A stretch of DNA of 64,000 nucleotides from contig CAVTSX010000008.1 in NCBI GenBank assembly GCA_963737425.1, positions 372,001-436,000 of the forward strand. Reading direction: 5' to 3'. This DNA is from DASXRA01 sp963737425 (lineage in GTDB: Bacteria > Actinomycetota > Actinomycetes > Mycobacteriales > Jatrophihabitantaceae). The notes beneath the pieces are model-generated. The model searched no databases and had not been told where the DNA came from. It worked only from the letters and a program-made list of their open reading frames with translations. Below are positions 38,694 to 45,871 of this stretch, one piece after another; the first letter of the stretch is position 1; every line of letters starts with the position of its first letter. The position numbers were made by a program, and so were the translations under genes.

Positions 38694-39926
38694 ATGGACC
38701 ACGACCAGGCGACCCACCCCACCGGCGACCCGCTGGCCCGGCTCATCGCCCTCACGCCGCAGCAGTTCGCCGAGGAATGTTGGGGCCGCCGTCCACTGCT
38801 GACTCGCCGCGACGAGCTGCAAACCGGATTCGACGACCTCCTCGACGAGGCCGCGGTCGATGAGCTGATCTCGCGTCGGGGGTTGCGCACCCCGTTCCTG
38901 CGCATGGCGAAGGACGGCGACCTGGTCTCGCCGAAGCGATACACGCGCGGCGGTGGGGCCGGCGCCGGTGCGGCTGATCAGGCAGCTGACGACCGGGTGC
39001 TCGACCAGATCGGCGCCGGCGCGACGCTCGTCCTGCAGGGTCTGCATCGCACCTGGCCGCCGCTCGTCATGTTCGCCTCGGCGCTTGCCGCCGAGATCGG
39101 GCATCCCGTCCAGGTGAACGCATACGTCACCCCGCCGCAGAACCAGGGCTTTGCCGCGCACTACGACGTCCACGACGTCTTCGTGCTGCAGATCGCCGGG
39201 CGCAAGACGTGGCGAATCCACGAGCCGGTGCTTGCCGACCCGCTCGGCGACCAGCCGTGGGAGCGACGGCGCGACGAGGTCGCTGCCCGCGCGAAAGAGA
39301 CGCCCCTGATCGACACGGTTCTCGAACCGGGCGATGCGCTGTACCTGCCCCGGGGCTACCTGCACTCGGCGGCTGCGCTGGGCGTGCTGTCGATCCACCT
39401 GACCGTCGGTGTCCACGCCCTCTCGCGCTACCAACTCATCCGGCATGTGCTGACCAAAGCCCAGGACGACCCGGCGCTTCGCCGGTCGTTGCCGATGGGC
39501 GTCGACCTCAGCGACCCAGCCGTCCTCGCGCCGCAGTTGCGCGAGACGCTCGACGCGCTACGCCACCACCTCGACGCCGTCGGGCCCGAGGCAGTGGCCG
39601 AGCTCGTCGGCACCGACCTGATGCGCCAGACGCGTCCGGCCCCGATCGCGCCGCTTGCCCAGCTGGCCGCCGCCGACTCGATCGACATCGCTACGCGGCT
39701 GCGGATGCGTCCGGGTCTGCGTGTCCGGGTGCGTGCCGACGAGGCGACGGTGCGGCTGGAACTGCTCGACAAGACCGTCGAGCTTCCGGCAGCCGCCGAG
39801 CACGCGGCGAAGGCAATTCTGAGCGGCTGGGCGTTCATCCCGGGCGAGCTGGCGGGGCTTGCTGCTGACGAGCAGTTGGCGGTTGCCCGTCAGCTACTTC
39901 GCGAAGGCATCGTCATCCCTGCCTGA
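38694..39926 (+). CDS. JmjC/ROXA-type cupin oxygenase
   Basis: 410 residues from ATG 38694, with CTGGAG upstream. The N-terminal FAEECWGRRPLLTRRDEL and the cupin core NQGFAAHYDVHDVFVLQIAG with the His-x-Asp iron motif, then DALYLPRGYLHSAAALG with the distal His, mark the ribosomal-oxygenase (ROXA/YcfD-like) branch of 2-oxoglutarate-dependent JmjC proteins. Such enzymes hydroxylate an Arg in ribosomal protein L16 in E. coli; the target here is unknown. A C-terminal winged-helix-like domain of about 140 residues is typical. The next gene may be co-transcribed. Confidence 0.9.
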   Translation: MDHDQATHPTGDPLARLIALTPQQFAEECWGRRPLLTRRDELQTGFDDLLDEAAVDELISRRGLRTPFLRMAKDGDLVSPKRYTRGGGAGAGAADQAADDRVLDQIGAGATLVLQGLHRTWPPLVMFASALAAEIGHPVQVNAYVTPPQNQGFAAHYDVHDVFVLQIAGRKTWRIHEPVLADPLGDQPWERRRDEVAARAKETPLIDTVLEPGDALYLPRGYLHSAAALGVLSIHLTVGVHALSRYQLIRHVLTKAQDDPALRRSLPMGVDLSDPAVLAPQLRETLDALRHHLDAVGPEAVAELVGTDLMRQTRPAPIAPLAQLAAADSIDIATRLRMRPGLRVRVRADEATVRLELLDKTVELPAAAEHAAKAILSGWAFIPGELAGLAADEQLAVARQLLREGIVIPA

Positions 39927-39994
39927 CCCGGACGACGCCGTCTTTGGCAGTCTGGTGAGACGACTGGTTCGCGCAATTCGAGGGGGATCCGCTG

Positions 39995-40906
39995 GTGCCA
40001 GAGCAACGCCATCACCCTCATCCGCGCGAGACGCTCGACCGGTGCGCGTTGCGCGCGCAGCTTCGTGGCGACCAGATGCTCGGTACCGCCTTTCCGGCCA
40101 GCTGCCTGCTGCTCGTCGAGCAGCCTGGCCCGTGGGGACGCGCTGGGCTGCGCGGCTCGCGCTTCGATCACGCGACGGCCAGCGCCCTCGAGACGCGAGC
40201 CACCGCGGCCGGACTGCGCGTGCTCGCAATCCGGCGCCCGGGGCGTACGCCAAGAGGCGCGCTGCGCAAGTGGGCAGTTGCCGATTGCCGTCCAGGCCAC
40301 GAGTCGCTTCGCTGGGGCACCTACGAGCGCGACGCCGACCTGCTCACGTTGCCGCTCGACGGGTCGTCCGGCACTCCGGACGACGCGCCGATCTATCTCG
40401 TCTGCGCGCACAGCAAACATGACACCTGCTGCGCGCTGCGCGGACGCCCGGTGGCGGCGGCGCTGGCACACGCCCGTCCGGGCCGGGTCTGGGAATGCAG
40501 TCACGTCGGCGGTGAGCGCTTCGCGGCCAATGTGCTGGTACTTCCCGGCGGCCTGCTGTACGGGCGGGTGCTGCCGTTCGCCGCGGTGGAGTTCGTCGAG
40601 GCAACCGAGCAGGGCGAGGTGATCGGCGCGCTGCTGCGCGGACGCGTCGGCCTCAAGCCGGCGGCGCAGGCAGCGTTGGCGTTCGCCCACGAACACCTCG
40701 CGATCCGCCGCGCCGATGCGTTACGCGTCGTGTCGGTGCGCGCCGCCGGCGAGGGTGAATCGGTCGTGCGCGTTCGCGGCCCGCACGGCCTCATCGACGT
40801 GGTGGTGCGGATCGAGCGAGTTCGGGCCGACGGTCTGACCTGCGCCCGACCGGGCCCGAGCGCGTACATCGCATTCCGCCCGCTCGGGGCGACCGTTGTC
40901 GAGTAG
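39995..40906 (+). CDS. Sucrase/ferredoxin-like (Apd1-type) protein
   Basis: 303 residues from GTG 39995. The thioredoxin-like ferredoxin core shows VCAHSKHDTCCALRGRPVAA and WECSHVGGERFAANVLVLPG, the Cys and His positions that in the Apd1 family are thought to bind a 2Fe-2S cluster. The N-terminal half with CALRAQLRGDQMLGTA and FPASCLLLVEQPGPWG is the usual partner region. The family is widespread in actinobacteria with unclear function, perhaps redox or metal homeostasis. One 10-bp word of the variant A repeat, GTGGGCAGTT, occurs at 40270 but without partners. Confidence 0.87.
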   Translation: MPEQRHHPHPRETLDRCALRAQLRGDQMLGTAFPASCLLLVEQPGPWGRAGLRGSRFDHATASALETRATAAGLRVLAIRRPGRTPRGALRKWAVADCRPGHESLRWGTYERDADLLTLPLDGSSGTPDDAPIYLVCAHSKHDTCCALRGRPVAAALAHARPGRVWECSHVGGERFAANVLVLPGGLLYGRVLPFAAVEFVEATEQGEVIGALLRGRVGLKPAAQAALAFAHEHLAIRRADALRVVSVRAAGEGESVVRVRGPHGLIDVVVRIERVRADGLTCARPGPSAYIAFRPLGATVVE

Positions 40907-41410
40907 TCAGTGGGGCAGGGCGTCCGGGTTCTGCTTGAGGCGCAGGCGCGATGCCTCGATCTCCAGCTCTGCGTCGGTGCGCCCGACCCAGCGCGCCCCT
41001 TCGACGCTCTTGCCCGGCTCGAGTTCTTTGTAGACCTCGAAGAAGTGCTGGATCTCCAACCGGTCGAACTCGGGCAGATGGTGGATGTCGCGCAGATGCT
41101 CGAGCCGCGGGTCGCGGGCCGGCACGCACAGCACCTTGTCGTCGCCGCCCTTCTCGTCGGTCATCCGGAACATGCCGATCGCGCGACAGCGAACCAGCAC
41201 GCCGGGGAACAGCGGATCGCCCTGCAGGATCACCAGTGCGTCGAGCGGGTCGCCGTCTGAGCCCAGCGTGTTCTCGATGAAGCCGTAGTCGGCCGGGTAC
41301 TGGGTCGAGGTGAACAGGGTGCGGTCGAGCCGGATGCGGCCCGAGGCGTGATCGACCTCGTACTTGTTGCGGCTGCCTCGTGGGATCTCGATGAGGACGT
41401 CAAACTCCAT
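40907..41410 (-). CDS. ppa: Inorganic pyrophosphatase
   Basis: 167 residues from ATG 41410; the longer frame crosses the divergent spacer. MEFDVLIEIPRGSRNKYEVD, DRTLFTSTQYPADYGFIENT and SDGDPLDALVIL are the family I motifs, with the Asp set that binds Mg and the pyrophosphate. It hydrolyses pyrophosphate from biosynthetic reactions in the cytosol. A GAGACT box lies 6 nt before the start. It is divergent from the PBP4-type gene, a pairing seen in many actinobacteria. Confidence 0.96.
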   Translation of the reverse strand: MEFDVLIEIPRGSRNKYEVDHASGRIRLDRTLFTSTQYPADYGFIENTLGSDGDPLDALVILQGDPLFPGVLVRCRAIGMFRMTDEKGGDDKVLCVPARDPRLEHLRDIHHLPEFDRLEIQHFFEVYKELEPGKSVEGARWVGRTDAELEIEASRLRLKQNPDALPH

Positions 41411-41499
41411 CCGCCCAGTCTCCCGTGCCGCTCCGCCCTGCACCATCCGGCACTCAGGCGCGACGACACGCTCACACCGACCGGTTAGGGTTTCCCACC

Positions 41500-42903
41500 G
41501 TGGCGGGGCAGCACGCGGCACGAACCCGCACAGGCACGTCATTCGCCGTCGTTGTCGCGATCGTCCTTGCCGCGGTCGCCGGTTCGGGCGCGTACCTCGG
41601 GTCCTGGCAATGGCGGCTACATCACCAACCGGCGCGGCCCAAGCCCACTGTCAACGTGCCGGCGTTGGCGCTGGCACAAGCCACCGTGCCACCGCAGGCG
41701 GTCGTCTCGTCGCCGGCGCCGATCCCCAAGGCGGCGGTACTGGCAGCGGCGCTGCGGGCGCCGCTCGCCGACCCGAAACTCGGCGCCCACACCCTGGTCG
41801 AGGCGCGTGATGCGTCGACGGGCACCGTCCTGTTCAACCGCGGGGGCACGGTCGCGGCGCCGCCTGCGTCCACCGCCAAGCTCGCCACGGCAATCGCGGT
41901 GCTCGCCGTCCACCGCCCGAGCGACCAGATCGTCACCCGCGTCGTGCGCGGCGCGCCGGGCACCGTCGTGCTCGTGGGCGATGGTGATCCGACGCTGACC
42001 GCAGCCCTCACCGGCAAGGCCGGCGCGTACCCGGACGCCGCGCGGGTCAGTGACCTCGCCCGGCAGCTGCGCGGCGTCCCGATCGCGCGCATAGTCGTGG
42101 ACGGATCCCGCTACGGGGGCCCGGCCGTGTCGCCTCATTGGGCGCCCGAAGACATCCCGAGCGACTACGCGGCGCCCATCACGGCCGCGATGGTCGACGG
42201 TGGCCGCAATGCGCCCGGCGACGTCATCCGCAGCACGGCGCCCGACCTTGCCGCCGGAAAGGCGCTCGCGGCGGCGCTCGGGAAGACGGGCCTGCCGGTG
42301 AGCCGCGGGACGGCGCCACCGAACGCCCCGACGCTCGCCGGCGTCCGATCCGCGCCGATCGGTGATCTTGTCTCGCAGATGCTTGCCGCCTCGGACAACG
42401 TCATCGCCGAGAGCCTGGCCCGGCAGGTCGCGATCGCCAAGCATGAGCCCGCCTCGTTCGCCGGGGCGGCGATCGCCGTCCGCCACGTGCTGCTCGGCCT
42501 CGGCGTCGACGTCGGCACCGGCATGTTCGACGGCAGCGGCCTGGCCGCCGCTGACCGGATGACGCCGGACTCGCTCGTGCAGATGCTGCGAGTCGCGTCG
42601 GCGTCCAGGCATCCGGCGCTGCACCTCGTCATCGGCGCGCTGCCGATCGCGGGTTGGAGCGGAACGCTCGCCGGCCGCTACACCAGTCCGTCGGCAAAGG
42701 CCGGCGCGGGACTGGTGCGCGCGAAGACCGGCACGCTCACGTCCGTGTCGACGCTCGCCGGGCTGGCGCATGACGCCGACGGCCGGCTGCTCGCATTCGC
42801 CGTGATGGCCGACCGGGTGGGCCGAACGGCGGCCGACACCGCGGCGGCGGAAGCCGCGATCGACCGCATTGCGGCCACGCTCGCCGGCTGCGGCTGCCCC
42901 TGA
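41500..42903 (+). CDS. dacB: D-alanyl-D-alanine carboxypeptidase/endopeptidase (PBP4, S13)
   Basis: 467 residues from GTG 41500; a TAGGGT box lies 8 nt upstream. An N-terminal helix (FAVVVAIVLAAVAGSGAYLG) anchors or exports it, then a Pro/Ala linker. The three penicillin-binding motifs are intact: Ser-x-x-Lys in ASTAKLATA, Ser-Asp-Asn in AASDNVIAESLA, and Lys-Thr-Gly in RAKTGTLTSVSTLAG. It trims or cleaves peptidoglycan peptides outside the membrane. It starts the run into the DUF2342 protein, tilS and hpt, the standard actinobacterial order. Confidence 0.94.
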   Translation: MAGQHAARTRTGTSFAVVVAIVLAAVAGSGAYLGSWQWRLHHQPARPKPTVNVPALALAQATVPPQAVVSSPAPIPKAAVLAAALRAPLADPKLGAHTLVEARDASTGTVLFNRGGTVAAPPASTAKLATAIAVLAVHRPSDQIVTRVVRGAPGTVVLVGDGDPTLTAALTGKAGAYPDAARVSDLARQLRGVPIARIVVDGSRYGGPAVSPHWAPEDIPSDYAAPITAAMVDGGRNAPGDVIRSTAPDLAAGKALAAALGKTGLPVSRGTAPPNAPTLAGVRSAPIGDLVSQMLAASDNVIAESLARQVAIAKHEPASFAGAAIAVRHVLLGLGVDVGTGMFDGSGLAAADRMTPDSLVQMLRVASASRHPALHLVIGALPIAGWSGTLAGRYTSPSAKAGAGLVRAKTGTLTSVSTLAGLAHDADGRLLAFAVMADRVGRTAADTAAAEAAIDRIAATLAGCGCP

Positions 42904-42977
42904 CGCGAGTTGTCATACCCGCGGCGTTTGGTCGTGCGCGGAACGTGTGACCACCCGGGGCGGCGGGGCGATGTCGG

Positions 42978-42983
42978 TACCGT
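42978..42983 (+). promoter_or_regulatory. -10 box placed for a leaderless upstream ORF
   Basis: TACCGT ends 6 nt before ATG 42990, which opens a nine-codon frame and not the DUF2342 gene itself. Confidence 0.4.
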
Positions 42984-42989
42984 GGCGCC

Positions 42990-43019
42990 ATGAGCGCGTT
43001 CGGGCTGAGCGGTCCATGA
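42990..43019 (+). other. Possible leaderless nine-codon upstream ORF
   Basis: ATG 42990 opens the frame MSAFGLSGP and ends at TGA 43017-43019, which overlaps ATG 43016 of the DUF2342 gene as ATGA. If transcription starts at 42990, ribosomes would translate this mini-ORF and re-initiate on the protease gene. It is inferred from spacing only. Confidence 0.35.
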
Positions 43020-44062
43020 GTCCACTGATCGACTGGGACCTTGCGGCCCGCTCGGCGAAGAACATGAGCCCGCCGCCGCCGCAGGTGTCTGCCGCCGAGG
43101 CCGACGCGGTCGTCGGCGAGCTCTACCGGTGCGCGTCCGTTGCGGCGCAGCACGTTGCCGAGTTGACGCACCTCACCGAACCGCCGGTCACGGCGCTCAC
43201 CCGGGTTGTCGACCGCGCCAGCTGGATAGACGTCAACGCCAGCGGCATGCGTCAGGTGATGACGCCGCTCGTCGACCGGCTCGCCGCGGCGAGCAAGGCC
43301 GGGCGTTTCGCCGAGTCCGTCGGCGGACGCGTCACCGGCGTCCAGGCGGGGGCGGTCCTGGGCTTCCTGTCCGGCAAGGTGCTCGGCCAGTTCGAGTTCT
43401 TCGACCAGCCGGACGGCCAGCTGCTTCTGGTCGCTCCGAACGTGGTCAGCGTCGAGCAGCAACTGGGCGTCGACGCGTCCGACTTCCGGCTGTGGGTGTG
43501 CCTGCACGAGGTCACCCATCGGGTGCAGTTCAGTGCGGTGCCGTGGATGCGCCAGCACCTGCTGGACGAAGTCGGCGCGCTGTCCGAAGGCATCGAGACC
43601 GATCCCAGCGTCTTGCGCGAACGTGCCCGCGACGCCCTTGGTGAGCTGGTCAAGGTCATCCGCGGCCAGGGCGACGGCTCGGGATTGATGACCGCGCTCG
43701 CCACCCCGGAACAGCGGGCCGTGATCGATCGGGTGACTGCCTTCATGTCACTCGTCGAGGGGCACGCCGAGTACGTCATGAACGCCGTTTCGCCGGACGT
43801 CATCCCGACCCAGAAGCTGATCGAGGATCGCTTCGGGCTGCGCCGGCGCCGTGGCGGCAATCCGCTCGACCGTCTGCTGCGCCGCCTGCTCGGCCTCGAC
43901 GCGAAGACGCGCCAATACGTCGACGGCGCTGCATTCGTCCGTTACGTCGTCGGCAAGGTCGGCGTGGACGGATTCAACGTCATCTGGACCTCGCGCGAAA
44001 CGCTGCCCCGCAAGGACGAGATAGCGTCGCCGGCCGACTGGCTCGCCCGGGTACACGGCTGA
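43016..44062 (+). CDS. Zinc-dependent metalloprotease, DUF2342 family (F420-associated)
   Basis: ATG 43016 gives 348 residues beginning MSPLIDWDLAARSAKNMSPP, the normal start of this family; ATG 42971 is the longer choice. The zinc motif is HEVTH in WVCLHEVTHRVQFSAVPWM, and SLVEGHAEYVMNAV supplies the downstream Glu. The family is annotated as zincin-like and linked to coenzyme F420 biosynthesis by gene occurrence; its substrate is unknown. It precedes tilS by 15 bp in the conserved dacB-DUF2342-tilS-hpt-ftsH order. Confidence 0.9.
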   Translation: MSPLIDWDLAARSAKNMSPPPPQVSAAEADAVVGELYRCASVAAQHVAELTHLTEPPVTALTRVVDRASWIDVNASGMRQVMTPLVDRLAAASKAGRFAESVGGRVTGVQAGAVLGFLSGKVLGQFEFFDQPDGQLLLVAPNVVSVEQQLGVDASDFRLWVCLHEVTHRVQFSAVPWMRQHLLDEVGALSEGIETDPSVLRERARDALGELVKVIRGQGDGSGLMTALATPEQRAVIDRVTAFMSLVEGHAEYVMNAVSPDVIPTQKLIEDRFGLRRRRGGNPLDRLLRRLLGLDAKTRQYVDGAAFVRYVVGKVGVDGFNVIWTSRETLPRKDEIASPADWLARVHG

Positions 44063-44077
44063 ACGAAGGAGCCGACG

Positions 44078-45067
44078 ATGGGACCCCATCCGGCGGTCGC
44101 GCAGATCCGGCGGGCGGTTCGGGCGGCTGTCTCGTCGGATGACGCCGTACTGGTCGCCTGCTCCGGCGGAGCGGACTCGTTGGCGCTGGCCGCGGCGGCC
44201 GCATTCGAGTGCCGCAGCCAACGTGCAGCGCTGATCACCGTCGACCACGCATTGCAGCCGGGCTCGGCTGAGCAGGCGGCGGCCGTTGCCGCAATCGGAT
44301 ACGAGCTCGGCTTCGACCCAGTCGAAACCGTCCGGGTCGAGGTCACCGGCAACGGCGGGCCGGAGGCCAATGCCCGCGCCGCCCGCTACGCCGCGATCGA
44401 CGCGACCGCGGCCGCACTGGACGCGGTGGTGCTGCTCGGGCACACGCTCGACGACCAGGCAGAGACGGTGTTGCTCGGCCTCGGCCGGGGTTCGGGCCCG
44501 CGCTCGATCGCCGGGATGCGACCGGTTGCCGGACGCTACCGTCGCCCGCTGCTCGGCGTTCGCAGGTCGACGACAGAGGCAGCCTGCCGTGCACTCGGCC
44601 TGGCGCCGTGGCGCGATCCGCACAACGACGACCCTTCGTTTCAGCGCGTCCGGCTGCGACGCGAGGTGCTGCCGCTGCTCGAGGACGTCCTGCAAGGCGG
44701 CGTCGCCGAGGCGCTCGCTCGAACTGCAGCCCTGACCCAGGCTGATCTCGATGCCTTGGACGACATCGCCGAGCAAGCCTTGATCGACTCGGCTCCAGCC
44801 GCGACGGGTGGCGGAGCCGGCAGAGATGATCATGAAACTCTTGACGTCGCCGGCCTCGATCGACAGCCGCGCGCCGTACGCACGCGCATCATTAGGGCGT
44901 GGGCGACTGCGGGCGGTGCCGGCTCGCTCGCGGCCGTCCACCTCGCCGCTCTCGACGCGTTGGTGACCGACTGGCATGGTCAAGGGGCGGTCGACCTGCC
45001 CGGCGGGTTCGCGGTCGTCCGGGCATCTGGCAGGCTGCAGGTGCAAAGCAGGCCGCCTGAGGAGTGA
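44078..45067 (+). CDS. tilS: tRNA(Ile)-lysidine synthetase
   Basis: 329 residues from ATG 44078, with GAAGGAG upstream. The ATP-pyrophosphatase loop is SGGADS (29-34) in VLVACSGGADSLAL. VDHALQPGS and GHTLDDQAETVLLGLGRGSG are the N-type ATPase family motifs that bind ATP and tRNA. TilS converts the wobble C34 of the AUA-reading tRNA-Ile to lysidine. It lacks the long C-terminal domain of the E. coli enzyme, as usual in actinobacteria. Its stop overlaps the GTG of hpt by 4 nt. Confidence 0.95.
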   Translation: MGPHPAVAQIRRAVRAAVSSDDAVLVACSGGADSLALAAAAAFECRSQRAALITVDHALQPGSAEQAAAVAAIGYELGFDPVETVRVEVTGNGGPEANARAARYAAIDATAAALDAVVLLGHTLDDQAETVLLGLGRGSGPRSIAGMRPVAGRYRRPLLGVRRSTTEAACRALGLAPWRDPHNDDPSFQRVRLRREVLPLLEDVLQGGVAEALARTAALTQADLDALDDIAEQALIDSAPAATGGGAGRDDHETLDVAGLDRQPRAVRTRIIRAWATAGGAGSLAAVHLAALDALVTDWHGQGAVDLPGGFAVVRASGRLQVQSRPPEE

Positions 45068-45621
45068 CATTGCCGTCAGCGCTCGACGGCGACATCGAGG
45101 CCGTGGTCGTCACGGCTGACGAGATCGCCGACAAGACCACCGAACTGGCCAAGATCATCGACGCCGATTACGCCGACCGCGAACCTCTGCTCGTCGGTGT
45201 GCTCAAGGGCGCGGCGATGTTCATGTCCGACCTCGCACTGGCCCTCGAACGTCCATCGACGATGGAGTTCATGGCCGTGAGTTCGTACGGTTCATCGACG
45301 ACGTCGTCGGGTGTCGTGCGCATCCTGAAGGATCTCGACCGCGACATCGCGGGCCAGCACGTCCTGATCGTCGAGGACATCATCGATTCCGGGCTCACCC
45401 TGTCGTGGCTGCTGAAGAACCTGCACAGCCGCAATCCCGGATCAATCGAGGTCGTCGCGTTGCTGCGCAAGCGCGAAGCGGCGAAGGTCGACGTTCCGGT
45501 CAAGTACGTCGGCTTCGACATCCCGAACGAGTTCGTCGTCGGCTACGGCCTCGACTACGCCGAGCGGTACCGCAATCTGCCCTACATCGGCCGTCTGAAA
45601 CCGTCGGTCTACGGCGGCTGA
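45064..45621 (+). CDS. hpt: Hypoxanthine(-guanine) phosphoribosyltransferase
   Basis: 185 residues from GTG 45064, overlapping the tilS stop. TTG 45070, which has GAGGAG 5 nt upstream, is an equally likely start. LLVGVLKGAAMFMSDLA and the PRPP-binding VLIVEDIIDSGLTLSWLL are diagnostic, with FVVGYGLDYAERYRNLPYIG at the end. It salvages hypoxanthine and guanine to IMP and GMP in the cytosol. It is followed, after a 250-bp gap, by ftsH. That gap shows no clear promoter; GCAGGAGGAG occurs about 30 bp before the ftsH ATG. Confidence 0.95.
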   Translation: MTLPSALDGDIEAVVVTADEIADKTTELAKIIDADYADREPLLVGVLKGAAMFMSDLALALERPSTMEFMAVSSYGSSTTSSGVVRILKDLDRDIAGQHVLIVEDIIDSGLTLSWLLKNLHSRNPGSIEVVALLRKREAAKVDVPVKYVGFDIPNEFVVGYGLDYAERYRNLPYIGRLKPSVYGG

Positions 45622-45871
45622 GAACGTGCCCAGAGCGCGCTCGGCTGCCGGTCCGGCGGGTACGGGCGAGGCGGAACGCCACAGGCCCCACATTCGTTCG
45701 GTCTAGAACGGCGTGGACGCTGATTTCGCCTACCGTCCACCCACGGGAGGGAAGCCTGTGGCCACGCCGTCATCGAGCCCAGCCGTGTACCGTCCGTAGG
45801 TGAGTTCGCGCGTGAATTCATCGCAGTTGAGCAGGAGGAGCGCGAGACGGCCCCCCGTCGCGCGATGAAAC

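Noticed and set aside
40270..40279. Fifth copy of repeat A in the ferredoxin-like gene
   Set aside because: Only one 10-bp word is present without inverted partners; chance is likely.
42971..43015. ATG 42971 as the DUF2342 start
   Set aside because: Family proteins start near the MSPLIDWDL segment, and the -10 box lies inside this extension.
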